In this document: positions 17,683 through 25,826 of the stretch, piece by piece
How the letters are laid out: each line of letters opens with the position of its first letter
Position numbering within the stretch: position 1 is the stretch's first letter
Source: CAVRQM01 sp963838805
Lineage (GTDB): Bacteria > Pseudomonadota > Alphaproteobacteria > Acetobacterales > Acetobacteraceae
Assembly (NCBI GenBank): GCA_963838805.1
Contig: CAWISK010000006.1
Coordinates: 310,001-374,000 of the forward strand
Direction of reading: 5' to 3'
DNA: 64,000 nucleotides
Made by a program: the position numbers and the translations under genes
Notes under the pieces: generated by a model
Database searches by the model: none
The model's input: only the letters and a program-made list of their open reading frames with translations
What the model was told of the DNA's origin: nothing

Positions 17683-19332
17683 TTAGCTGAACAGCTTGAG
17701 CGCGGTCGTGAGCGTCCGATAGACGCCCCAGGCGAGCGGGATGCCGACCACCGCCCATCCCAGCAGCGCCCCTGCGGTGAGGCCGCCGGTGCCAATCCCG
17801 TAGGAGCCGGCCGGGGCGGGTTCGGCGCGGTGCCCGGCCTGTGCCGCCGCGACCTCGCGCTCGCTCATCAGCCAGCGCGACGAGACCGGGCGCACCAGAA
17901 GGTTGCAGATCAGGCCGATCACCAGCAGCCCGGCCAGGATATACAGCACCTGGTCATACACCTGATCGCGCGGCACCCCCGCGGCCACGCGGTTGGCGCG
18001 GATGTAGCCCACAATGCTCGGGCCGACGACGCCCGCCGCCGACCAGGCGGTGAGCAGCCGCCCGTGGATGGCGCCCACGAACTGCGTGCCGAAGATGTCC
18101 GCCAGATAGGCCGGCACCGTCGAGAACCCGCCGCCATACATGGACAGGATGATGCACATGAAGGCCACGAACAGCGCCTGGCTGCCGGAATGCGCGGCCC
18201 ATGGCGAGGCGGCATACATGGCGATGCCGAGCAGGAAGAAGATGGCGTAGGTCGCCTTGCGCCCAATTCCGTCCGAGATCGAGGCCCAGAAGAACCGGCC
18301 GGCGATGTTGAACAGCGACAGCAGCCCGGTGAAGCCCGCGGCGATGCCGGCGATCAGCTTGAGCTGGTTGGGATCAAGCTGGAGGAAGCCCTTGTCCGGC
18401 ATTCCGATCAGCCTGCCGCCGAAGATCTCCTGCAGCATCGGCGAGGCGACCGCGATCACGCCGATCCCCGCACTCACGTTCAGGAACAGCACCAGCCAGA
18501 TCAGCCAGAATTGCGGCGTGCGGTGGGCATGGCGCAGATGCACTTGGCCGGTCGTGATCATGCCGCCGCGCGTGTGCTCGGACGGGCTCCAGCCCTCCGG
18601 CCGCCAGCCGGCCGGCGGGATGCGGTAGCCGAACGCGCCGCCCAGCATGAACACGAAGTAGATGACCGCCAGGATGACGAAGGTCTGCCAGACTTGCGGG
18701 GCGCTGGGGGTGCCGAACCGGTTCAGCAGGATATTGGCCAGGGGTGCGCCGATCATCGCCCCGCCGCCGAAGCCCATGATCGCCATGCCGGTCGCCATGC
18801 CGCGCCGGTCCGGGAACCATTTGATCAGGGTCGAAACCGGCGAGATGTAGCCGATGCCCCAGCCGATGCCGCCCAGGACGCCGATGCCGAGCCAGAGCAG
18901 CCAGAGCTGATGCGTGACGGCACCCACGGCCGAGATCAGCAATCCGCCGCTCCAGCAGAACGCGGCCACCACGCCCGCGCGGCGCGGGCCGACCCGCTCC
19001 AGCCAACCGCCCCAGATCGCGGCTGCAAGGCCGAGAAAGACGATGCCCAGCTCGAACGTCCAGGTGACGTCGGTCCTGCGCCAGTCGCAGGTGGTCGTCA
19101 CCAGCGCCTGTGCCAGCGACATCTTCTGGCATGCCGGCGAGGCAGGAGCGCCCAGCAGATGCGTGAGCGGCAGCCAGAACACGGACAGGCCATAGGCCAT
19201 GCCGATGCAGAGATGGATGGCGAGGGCGGCGGGGGGCACCAGCCAGCGATTGAAGCCGGCCCGCGCCACGGTACGCTCGCGATCGAGCAGGCCCGCGCCC
19301 CCGCCGCCGGTTGGCGCCGCTATATCGCTCAT
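17683..19332 (-). CDS. MFS transporter, OFA (oxalate/formate antiporter) family
   Basis: A 549 aa inner-membrane carrier with about 12 TM segments. OFA-type features are the N-terminal HLCIGMAYGLSVFWLPL and PVSTLIKWFPDRRGMATGMA in the middle, and IANRVAAG-type loops near the end. Extra length comes from a cytosolic loop and a C-terminal tail (REVAAAQAGHRAEP) with two more hydrophobic segments. Family members exchange oxalate/formate or carry other monocarboxylates; substrate unknown. It is divergent from pqqA, with 228 bp between them holding the pqqA promoter. Confidence 0.88.
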   Translation of the reverse strand: MSDIAAPTGGGGAGLLDRERTVARAGFNRWLVPPAALAIHLCIGMAYGLSVFWLPLTHLLGAPASPACQKMSLAQALVTTTCDWRRTDVTWTFELGIVFLGLAAAIWGGWLERVGPRRAGVVAAFCWSGGLLISAVGAVTHQLWLLWLGIGVLGGIGWGIGYISPVSTLIKWFPDRRGMATGMAIMGFGGGAMIGAPLANILLNRFGTPSAPQVWQTFVILAVIYFVFMLGGAFGYRIPPAGWRPEGWSPSEHTRGGMITTGQVHLRHAHRTPQFWLIWLVLFLNVSAGIGVIAVASPMLQEIFGGRLIGMPDKGFLQLDPNQLKLIAGIAAGFTGLLSLFNIAGRFFWASISDGIGRKATYAIFFLLGIAMYAASPWAAHSGSQALFVAFMCIILSMYGGGFSTVPAYLADIFGTQFVGAIHGRLLTAWSAAGVVGPSIVGYIRANRVAAGVPRDQVYDQVLYILAGLLVIGLICNLLVRPVSSRWLMSEREVAAAQAGHRAEPAPAGSYGIGTGGLTAGALLGWAVVGIPLAWGVYRTLTTALKLFS

Positions 19333-19494
19333 CCTCGTCTCCCCCCTTGGATCTTCTTGGGCCGCCGTAACCGTTGCCCGGTCGCGTCACTCTGTTGCAA
19401 ACTGGCTGCCAACTCCAGCCCCCGACTGCGATTCGGGGTAATGCCGCCGACAATTCGTCCACACCCCTTCGTGCCGGAAAAGGCGTCGCTCATC

Positions 19495-19523
19495 TTGTCA
19501 GAAGCGCCGGGCGCCCCTAGTGT
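19495..19523 (+). promoter_or_regulatory. Candidate pqqA promoter
   Basis: TTGTCA (19495-19500) and TAGTGT (19518-19523) are spaced by exactly 17 bp, 37 bp upstream of the pqqA ATG. Ribosome-binding site GAGGAG precedes 19561. Position and spacing fit a housekeeping promoter. Confidence 0.45.
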
Positions 19524-19560
19524 GTCAGCGACTACAAGCGCCATCGCAGAGGAGACGGAC

Positions 19561-19641
19561 ATGGCCTGGAAGGCACCGAAGATCGTCGAAATCGCCCTGG
19601 GCGGCGAGATCAACTGCTACGCCTGCGCCAGCGTGAAGTGA
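19561..19641 (+). CDS. pqqA: PQQ precursor peptide PqqA
   Basis: A 26 aa ribosomal peptide (MAWKAPKIVEIALGGEINCYACASVK). It carries the invariant Glu16 and Tyr20 in EINCY; PqqE joins these side chains with a C-C bond, and they supply all atoms of the cofactor pyrroloquinoline quinone. GAGGAGACGGAC gives a strong ribosome-binding site. It heads the pqqABCDE operon and is followed by a GC-rich hairpin. The peptide carries an extra Cys on each side of the Tyr-Ala pair, common in alphaproteobacteria. Confidence 0.96.
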   Translation: MAWKAPKIVEIALGGEINCYACASVK

Positions 19642-19646
19642 TTCTG

Positions 19647-19690
19647 TCCGCGCGCGCAGCGTCGGTTCGTGTGGACGGCGCGCGCGCGGA
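19647..19690 (+). terminator. Hairpin between pqqA and pqqB (attenuator/partial terminator)
   Basis: TCCGCGCGCGC (19647-19657) and GCGCGCGCGGA (19680-19690) form a perfect 11-bp stem with a 22-nt loop, starting six bases after the pqqA stop. There is no T-run. In several methylotrophs and acetic acid bacteria pqqA mRNA greatly exceeds that of pqqBCDE, and such hairpins are thought to stabilise or attenuate the transcript; that role is inferred here. Confidence 0.6.
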
Positions 19691-19724
19691 GATCGCGCCC
19701 ATTCCTGCCTGAGATCGCCCCCGG

Positions 19725-20645
19725 ATGCGGGCGATCGTCCTGGGCGCGGCCGCCGGCGGCGGCTTTCCTCAATGGAACAGCAATGCAGAGGCGTGCCGGC
19801 GGGCGCGGGGGTGTGACCCTGCGGCCCGGTCGCGTACACAGGCCTCGGTGGCCATCAGCGCCGACGGCACGCACTGGTTTATCCTGAACGCATCGCCCGA
19901 TCTGCGCCAGCAGATCGAGGCGACTCCGGCTCTGTGGCCCATACACGGCCTGCGGTCCTCTCCTATCGCCGGCGCGGTCCTGACCGGGGGCGACGTGGAC
20001 GCCATTGCCGGGCTGCTGACCCTGCGCGAGCGCCAGCCCCTCCGCGTTTACGCCACCGCGCCGGTGCTCGACGTGCTGGATCGCAACAGCGTCTTCGAGG
20101 TGCTTGCGCGCGACATCGTGACGCGGGAGCGTCTGCTGCTGGATCAGGAGGTGGAGCTTGCCGTGCCGGACGGTACCCCGTCCGGCTTGCGCTGCACCGC
20201 TTTCGCGGTGCCCGGCAAGGTGCCGCTCTACCTCGAATCCGGCAACCAGCCGGCGATCGAGGAGGGCGAGCGGACGGTGGGCCTCATGCTGCGGGACGGG
20301 GCGGGATCGCGTCTGTTCTTCATTCCCGGCTGTGCCGCCATGACCCCGGCTCTTGCCGACCGGCTGCGGGACGCTCCCCTGGTCCTCTTCGACGGGACGC
20401 TGTGGACCGATGACGAGATGATCCGCGCCGGGCTGGGGGCCAAGACGGGGCGGCGGATGGGGCATATGAGCGTGGCCGGGGCAGAGGGCACGATGGCTGC
20501 CTTCGCGAACCTCGGGGTACGGCGCAAGGTGCTGATCCACATCAACAACTCGAACCCGGTGCTGCTGGATGACTCGCCGGAGCGGGCCGAGGTCCGGGCA
20601 CGGGGCTGGGACGTGGCCCGGGACGGAATGGAGCTGGTGGCATGA
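19725..20645 (+). CDS. pqqB: PQQ biosynthesis protein PqqB
   Basis: A 306 aa MBL-fold protein, proposed to hydroxylate the cross-linked Glu-Tyr dipeptide during PQQ formation. Family features include the N-terminal VLGAAAGGGFPQWN, NASPDLRQQI, DAIAGLLTLRE, and the C-terminal HINNSNPVL with the conserved metal-site residues. Length is standard. It follows the hairpin after pqqA and ends three bases before the pqqC ATG. Confidence 0.96.
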   Translation: MRAIVLGAAAGGGFPQWNSNAEACRRARGCDPAARSRTQASVAISADGTHWFILNASPDLRQQIEATPALWPIHGLRSSPIAGAVLTGGDVDAIAGLLTLRERQPLRVYATAPVLDVLDRNSVFEVLARDIVTRERLLLDQEVELAVPDGTPSGLRCTAFAVPGKVPLYLESGNQPAIEEGERTVGLMLRDGAGSRLFFIPGCAAMTPALADRLRDAPLVLFDGTLWTDDEMIRAGLGAKTGRRMGHMSVAGAEGTMAAFANLGVRRKVLIHINNSNPVLLDDSPERAEVRARGWDVARDGMELVA

Positions 20646-20648
20646 ACG

Positions 20649-21389
20649 ATGTCGCGTCCGCGTCCGGATCTGCCGCTGTCGGCCGAGGCACTGACACAGG
20701 CGCTGCGCGACGTGGGTGCCGAGCGGTATCACAACCTGCATCCGTTCCACCGCCGGCTGCATGGCGGGCAGTGCACGCGCGCCCAGGTGCAGGCCTGGGC
20801 GCTCAACCGCTACTACTACCAGAGCCGCATCCCGGCGAAGGATGCTTCCCTGATCGCCCGGCTCCCCACTGCCGACTTGCGCCGCGAATGGCGCAGGCGG
20901 CTGGTCGATCACGATGGCGAGCAGCCGGGCAGCGGCGGCATCGCCCGCTGGCTGAAGCTCGCCGAGGGCATCGGCCTCGATCGCGCCTATGTCGAGAGCA
21001 CGTCTGGCATCCTGCCGGGCACGCGGTTCGCCGTGGACGCCTATGTGGCCTTCGTGCGCGACCGCAGCGTGCTGGAGGCCGTCGCTTCGTCGCTCACCGA
21101 GATGTTCTCGCCCGGCATCATCAGCGAGCGCGTGGCCGGGATGCTGCGCCACTACGACTTCATCACCGAGGACACGCTGGCGTATTTCACGCCCCGGCTG
21201 ACACAGGCGCCGCGTGACGTGGATTTCGCGCTCGCCTACGTCACCGAACATGCGCGCAGCCCGGCCGAGCAGGAGGCCGTGATTGCCGCGTTGCGCTTCA
21301 AATGCGACGTGTTGTGGTCGCAGCTCGATGCGCTGGACTACGCCTATGTCTCGCCCGGCCACGTCCCGCCGGGGGCGTTCGCGCCGTGA
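20649..21389 (+). CDS. pqqC: Pyrroloquinoline-quinone synthase PqqC
   Basis: Cofactorless oxidase performing the final ring closure and eight-electron oxidation to PQQ. The 246 aa protein has RYHNLHPFHRRLHGG, WALNRYYYQSRIPAKDA and SSLTEMFSP, typical of PqqC, a TENA/heme-oxygenase-like helical bundle. ATG at 20649 is preferred; an ATG at 20642 is out of frame. The stop overlaps the GTG of pqqD. Confidence 0.96.
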   Translation: MSRPRPDLPLSAEALTQALRDVGAERYHNLHPFHRRLHGGQCTRAQVQAWALNRYYYQSRIPAKDASLIARLPTADLRREWRRRLVDHDGEQPGSGGIARWLKLAEGIGLDRAYVESTSGILPGTRFAVDAYVAFVRDRSVLEAVASSLTEMFSPGIISERVAGMLRHYDFITEDTLAYFTPRLTQAPRDVDFALAYVTEHARSPAEQEAVIAALRFKCDVLWSQLDALDYAYVSPGHVPPGAFAP

Positions 21390-21658
21390 TCGCCGATGCC
21401 GCGATCCCCGCCTTGGCGCGCGGCGTGAAATTCCGCTTCGACGGCGTGCGCGACGCCTGGGTCGTGCTGGCACCGGAGCGCCTGTTCCAGCCGGACGAAC
21501 ATGCCGTCGAAGTCTTGAAGCTGGTCGATGGCCGGCGCACGTTCTCCGCCATCATCGACGATCTGTGCAGCCGCTTCGACGCGCCGCGTGACGTGGTGGC
21601 AGGCGACGTGTCGGGCATGATGGAGGACCTCGCCGCGCGCGGGGTTTTGTCTCTATGA
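21386..21658 (+). CDS. pqqD: PQQ peptide chaperone PqqD
   Basis: A 90 aa RiPP-recognition protein that binds PqqA and presents it to the radical SAM enzyme PqqE. Visible family features: PALARGVKFRFDGVRDAWVV, LFQPDEHAVEVLKLVDG and SGMMEDLAARGVL. The GTG start at 21386 overlaps the pqqC stop by four bases, and its own stop overlaps pqqE, so D and E are translationally coupled. Confidence 0.95.
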   Translation: MIADAAIPALARGVKFRFDGVRDAWVVLAPERLFQPDEHAVEVLKLVDGRRTFSAIIDDLCSRFDAPRDVVAGDVSGMMEDLAARGVLSL

Positions 21659-22800
21659 CCGTTCTCGATGTGGCGCCGCTCGCTCGTCCTCCGGCCCTCG
21701 CCCGGCCGGATGCGCCGATGGGGATGCTGCTGGAGCTCACGCATCGCTGCCCGCTGCAATGCCCCTATTGCTCCAACCCGCTGCATCTGGAGCGCGCCGC
21801 GCAGGAGCTGGACACCGCGACCTGGCTGCGCGTGCTGGACGAGGCGGCCGAACTCGGTGTGTTGCAGGTGCATTTCTCCGGCGGCGAGCCGACCGCGCGG
21901 CGTGATCTGCCTACGCTCGTCCGCCGCGCCGCCGAGCGGCAGCTCTATTCCAATCTCATCACCTCCGGCGTGCTGCTGGACGCAGCGGGACTGGCGGGGC
22001 TGGCCGAGGCGGGCCTCGACCACGTGCAGCTCAGTTTCCAGGACGCGCAGGCGGAGAACGCCAACCGCATCGGCGGCTACGCCGGCGGCCACGAGAAGAA
22101 GCTGCAGGTGGCGGCGCTGATCCGTGCGGCGGGATTGCCGCTCACCGTCAATTTCGTCGTGCATCGGCAGAACCTGGGGCGCCTGGAGCAGATGATCGCG
22201 CTGGCCGAGCAACTCGGCGCCGGGCGCATCGAGGTGGCGCATGTCCAATACTACGGCTGGAGCCTGCTGAACCGCGCGGCGCTGATGCCCACACGCGCTC
22301 AGCTCGACGCCGCGACCGCGACGGTGCTGGCGGCGCGAGCGCGGCTGCGCGGGCGGATGGTGGTCGATTACGTGGTGCCGGACTACTACGCGAGCGAGCC
22401 GAAAGGCTGCATGGGCGGCTGGGCGCGGCGCTTCCTGAACGTCTCGCCGGCCGGCCGCGTGCTGCCCTGCCATGCCGCCGAGACGCTGCCCGGCTTCGAT
22501 TGGCCGGATATCCGCGAGCAGCCGCTACGGACGATCTGGGAAGAGTCGGAGGCGTTCAACCGCTACCGCGGCACCGCATGGATGCCCGAGCCATGCCGGT
22601 CGTGCGAGCGGCGGGAAATCGACTGGGGCGGCTGCCGCTGCCAGGCCTTCGCGATCACCGGCGATGCCGGCCGTACCGATCCGGCCTGCGCGCTGTCGCC
22701 CGATCACGCGCTGGTGGTCGAGGCGGCCGAGGCGGCGGTTTCCGCCGACCCGCCCGGCTTCGTGTATCGGCGGATCGGCGGAGCGCCAGCGGCCGGCTGA
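21655..22800 (+). CDS. pqqE: PqqA peptide cyclase PqqE (radical SAM)
   Basis: Forms the C-C bond between Glu16 and Tyr20 of PqqA. The 381 aa protein has the radical SAM motif CPLQCPYC (C32, C36, C39), the SAM-binding FSGGEPTAR, and a C-terminal SPASM domain with auxiliary cluster cysteines (GCMGGW, LPCHAA, CRSCERREIDWGGCRC). All clusters appear intact. Last gene of the operon; no pqqF/G-type protease gene is in the window, so an external protease would have to trim PqqA. Confidence 0.96.
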   Translation: MTVLDVAPLARPPALARPDAPMGMLLELTHRCPLQCPYCSNPLHLERAAQELDTATWLRVLDEAAELGVLQVHFSGGEPTARRDLPTLVRRAAERQLYSNLITSGVLLDAAGLAGLAEAGLDHVQLSFQDAQAENANRIGGYAGGHEKKLQVAALIRAAGLPLTVNFVVHRQNLGRLEQMIALAEQLGAGRIEVAHVQYYGWSLLNRAALMPTRAQLDAATATVLAARARLRGRMVVDYVVPDYYASEPKGCMGGWARRFLNVSPAGRVLPCHAAETLPGFDWPDIREQPLRTIWEESEAFNRYRGTAWMPEPCRSCERREIDWGGCRCQAFAITGDAGRTDPACALSPDHALVVEAAEAAVSADPPGFVYRRIGGAPAAG

Positions 22801-22805
22801 TCGGT

Positions 22806-23441
22806 TCAGCGGCTCAGTTCTGCAAGTTCGAGCGGCCGTGTCAGCGCGTGCGACGCGATAGGCGCCTCGTACTTGGCCTGAACGGTATGCGCAAGCGCCT
22901 CGGGGTTCGGGCGCAGGTCCGGCGAGGCGGTCGGCGCGGCGCGTGACGCGCAGGCGCCGCCCGTATCGCTGACCTGGACCTTCGGGGTGGCGCCGTTGCC
23001 TGAGTAGATCACCCGCTGCGTGCAGGTGCCGTGCCCGTCGGAGAACGAGGTCACGACCACTCCCGATACACCGGGTGGAATCCCGCCCAGCTCCGCCCTG
23101 ATGATGCGGTCTGGACTGGCCCAGCCAGGCATCCCTCGGGCCGGCCCGGCAAAGGCGCCCTGCATCTCGGCTGTCATCTGCCTCATCTGCTGGTCGATCT
23201 GGCGAATCAACGCCTGCGGCCCCGGCATGACGACGAGCGGGAACCCTGCATCGAAGGTCGGCCCGGACCAGGACATGGCCTGCGCCGCCGTGCCCGGCAG
23301 GACGATGACGACCGCCCCCGGCGGTACCTCGATCATCCTGTCATGCTGTGTTTTCCCGCTCTGTGCCAGGGCGGCGCCGGCGCCGCCGATCAGCGCCAGC
23401 GAGGCAGCCCCCAATGCCACGGCTGTGGTGAATCTCCGCAT
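22806..23441 (-). CDS. Secreted protein of unknown function
   Basis: A 211 aa protein. The ATG at 23441 follows GGAGGTCGGG and starts a signal peptide (MRRFTTAVALGAASLALIGG..ALAQ); an upstream ATG at 23465 lacks such a site. The mature part has PPGAVVIVLPGTAAQAMSW, a Met/Gln-rich helix (QIDQQMRQMTAEMQGAF), and a beta region with two cysteines (GTCTQRV, GGACASR) that could form a disulfide. It converges on pqqE with a 5-bp gap. No family recognised. Confidence 0.8.
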   Translation of the reverse strand: MRRFTTAVALGAASLALIGGAGAALAQSGKTQHDRMIEVPPGAVVIVLPGTAAQAMSWSGPTFDAGFPLVVMPGPQALIRQIDQQMRQMTAEMQGAFAGPARGMPGWASPDRIIRAELGGIPPGVSGVVVTSFSDGHGTCTQRVIYSGNGATPKVQVSDTGGACASRAAPTASPDLRPNPEALAHTVQAKYEAPIASHALTRPLELAELSR

Positions 23442-23499
23442 CGACCCGACCTCCATCGATATCAATCGAGGGCCGAAGTGTACCTATAGGCAGGCCTCG

Positions 23500-23511
23500 C
23501 CGCATATGCGG
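23500..23511. repeat. Perfect 12-bp palindrome in a divergent intergenic region
   Basis: CCGCATATGCGG lies 59 bp upstream of the secreted-protein gene (minus strand) and 137 bp upstream of the GYD gene. A possible operator for either; no regulator gene adjoins it. Confidence 0.3.
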
Positions 23512-23647
23512 AAACCTGGGCATCGTATTAAGAACGCGACAGATTTGGCCGCCGGGGCGAGGGGACGGCGCGAGATGATGTCCGCCACGCTCTCGCCATG
23601 TGCTATGAGGATTACAGCCTGCCTACGGGAGGAGGTGACTCACCACC

Positions 23648-23941
23648 GTGTCCACATATGTCATGCTGGCCAATTGGACCGATCAAGGCGCGCGCGCGAT
23701 CAGCGATGGTCCCAGGCGGCTTGATGCTGCCAAGAAGGCGCTTGAGGAGATGGGTGGCGCGTTCAAGGCTTTCTTCATGACGATGGGCCATTACGACGTC
23801 GTCCTCGTGTACGAGGCCCCGGATGACGCGGTAGCGGCCCGGTTTACCCTGGTTCTGGGCAAGCTCGGCAACATACGCACCAGCACGCTGAAGGCATTCC
23901 CCGAGCAGGCGTACCGGGAGATCATCGCGTCGCTGGGATGA
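23648..23941 (+). CDS. GYD-domain protein
   Basis: A 97 aa protein of the GYD family (PF08734 type), small ferredoxin-like alpha/beta proteins of unknown function. Visible: YVMLANWTDQGARAISDGP, then FFMTMGHYDVVLVYEAPDD with the name-giving GxYD, and the C-terminal TLKAFPEQAYREII. The GTG start is supported by GGGAGGAGGTGA at 23628-23639, an almost full anti-16S match, implying high translation. It precedes the taurine-type ABC transporter on the same strand by about 100 bp. Confidence 0.85.
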   Translation: MSTYVMLANWTDQGARAISDGPRRLDAAKKALEEMGGAFKAFFMTMGHYDVVLVYEAPDDAVAARFTLVLGKLGNIRTSTLKAFPEQAYREIIASLG

Positions 23942-24043
23942 ATTCGGCGATGCGGTGCCTGCTGTCCCGCGATCGGAGGCGGCCGGATTTGACAGGGGCG
24001 TGGCAGCCTCGTTAGTGCTTGCGTATCTTATTGCCGAGGGTGC

Positions 24044-24883
24044 ATGGCGGAGCTCGATGCAACGGTAGGTGGTATCGAGTTATCCCGGGTTACGAAGCGC
24101 TTTGTCACGCCGACGGGTGCGCTGATGACCGCCATTCGCGACGTCGATCTCACGGTCAAGCCCGGTCAGTTCTGTGCGGTCGTGGGGCCGACCGGCTGCG
24201 GAAAATCCACCACCCTGACGCTTACGGCCGGCCTCGACAGCCCGAGCGAGGGCTCGGTGCGCGTGTCGGGGAAGACCGTGGACGGCATCACCAAGAATGT
24301 CAGCTTCGTGTTCCAGACCGACGCGCTGCTGCCGTGGAAGCCGGTGCTCGCGAACGTCTCCCTGGGGCCGATGTTTCGTGGCGTCGCCCGCGCCGAGGCG
24401 CGCGCGAGGGCGCGCGAATGGCTCCGCCTTGTCGGGCTCGATGCGTTCGAGAACCATTATCCGCACCAGCTCTCGGGGGGGATGCGCAAGCGGGTCAGCA
24501 TGGCCGCCGCACTCATCAACGAGCCGGCCATCCTGCTGATGGACGAGCCATTCTCCGCGCTGGACGTGCAGACCCGGGCGATCATGTCCAACGAATTGTT
24601 GCTTCTGTGGGAGCGCACGAGGCCGTCCGTCATTTTCGTGACGCACGATCTTGAGGAAGCGATCGGGCTTGCGGACAAGGTCGTGGTGATGACGGCGGGA
24701 CCGGGAACGGTCAAGGCGGTCTATGACATCGACCTGCCGCGGCCGCGCGGCGCGGTGCAGGACATCCGCTTCGATGCCCGCTTTCTGGAGTTGTACCGGC
24801 AGATCTGGGGTGCCCTGCGCGAGGAGGTGGAGCGCGCCTACTCTCGCACGGCCATCGCGGCGAAGGAAGGAGCGCCGGCATGA
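24044..24883 (+). CDS. ABC transporter ATPase, SsuB/TauB/NrtD type
   Basis: A 279 aa nucleotide-binding subunit. Walker A GPTGCGKSTT, Q-loop FVFQTDALLPWK, signature LSGGMRKRV, Walker B ILLMDEPFSALD and H-loop VTHDLEEAI are all canonical for sulfonate/nitrate/taurine-type importers. The stop overlaps the permease ATG. With the permease and binding protein it makes a complete three-gene importer; the ligand is not evident. Confidence 0.94.
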   Translation: MAELDATVGGIELSRVTKRFVTPTGALMTAIRDVDLTVKPGQFCAVVGPTGCGKSTTLTLTAGLDSPSEGSVRVSGKTVDGITKNVSFVFQTDALLPWKPVLANVSLGPMFRGVARAEARARAREWLRLVGLDAFENHYPHQLSGGMRKRVSMAAALINEPAILLMDEPFSALDVQTRAIMSNELLLLWERTRPSVIFVTHDLEEAIGLADKVVVMTAGPGTVKAVYDIDLPRPRGAVQDIRFDARFLELYRQIWGALREEVERAYSRTAIAAKEGAPA

Positions 24884-25770
24884 GCGTAGGCGGTCTTGCC
24901 GAAGACGGTGCGAGCAGCCCATCCGCGGCCGAGGGTTTCTCGATCGTCGCGAACAACCGGCGGCGCGCGCGCCAGCGCAGGCGATTGGTTCACCTCTGCC
25001 AGGCCGCGATCCTCGTCGTGGTGCTGGGCGTCTGGCAACTCGGCGCGTATCTGAAGTTCATCGACCCGTTCTTTTTCGGATCGCCGGTCGGGATCGTCCT
25101 GCGGCTCGCGGACTGGGCGGTGCGTGGCACGGCCTACGGCTCGCTCTGGTTCCAGATCGGGATCACACTTGAGGAGTCCCTGCTCGGCTTCGCCGTCGGT
25201 GTGGTGGGCGGTGTCGTCGCGGGCGTGCTGCTCGGCGAGATTCCGTTCCTTGCCGACGTGACCGGCCCCTACATCAAGATCGTCAACGCCCTGCCGCGCA
25301 TCGTGCTCGGCTCGATCTTCATCATGTGGCTCGGCCTCGGGCTTGCGTCGAAGGTGCTGCTCGCCGCCGTGCTCGTGTTTTTCGTCGTGTTCTTCAATGC
25401 GTTCCAAGGCGTGCGCAGCGTCGATCGCAACCTCGTCGCCAATGCCCGCGTGCTCGGCGCGTCGCGCCTGCAGGTGGTTCGGCACGTCGTGTTTCCGTCG
25501 GCGATGACGTGGATCATCGCCAGCTTGCACGTGTCGCTCGGCTTCGCGATCATCGGCGCGATCGTGGGTGAGTTCCTGGGCGCCCAGCACGGGTTGGGCC
25601 TGGTGATCGCGACGGCACAGAACACCTTCGATGCCAACGGCGTGTTCGGCGCCATGCTGATCATCGGCGTTCTGGCACTCAGCGCCGAGGCGGTGATGAG
25701 CATCATCGAGAAGCGGCTGCTCGCCTGGCGGCCGCCATCCTTGTCTGAACAGAAGAACCCAGGGATCTGA
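24880..25770 (+). CDS. ABC transporter permease, SsuC/TauC type
   Basis: A 296 aa inner-membrane permease with an extended basic cytosolic N-terminus (RRRARQRRR) and six predicted TM segments. The EAA loop reads ANARVLGASRLQVVRHVVFP, followed by AIVGEFLGAQHGLG, both typical of this family. ATG overlaps the ATPase stop (ATGA). Confidence 0.94.
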   Translation: MSVGGLAEDGASSPSAAEGFSIVANNRRRARQRRRLVHLCQAAILVVVLGVWQLGAYLKFIDPFFFGSPVGIVLRLADWAVRGTAYGSLWFQIGITLEESLLGFAVGVVGGVVAGVLLGEIPFLADVTGPYIKIVNALPRIVLGSIFIMWLGLGLASKVLLAAVLVFFVVFFNAFQGVRSVDRNLVANARVLGASRLQVVRHVVFPSAMTWIIASLHVSLGFAIIGAIVGEFLGAQHGLGLVIATAQNTFDANGVFGAMLIIGVLALSAEAVMSIIEKRLLAWRPPSLSEQKNPGI

Positions 25771-25826
25771 GCAGCGTGCGGACCCTGTTCAGGCCATAAA
25801 TCATCTTGCGTCGAGAGGATGTTGCA

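Noticed and set aside
17491..19641. A plus-strand open frame of about 716 codons opposite the OFA transporter, ending in frame with pqqA
   Set aside because: Shadow of the transporter; only its last 26 codons (PqqA) are real and have their own ribosome-binding site.
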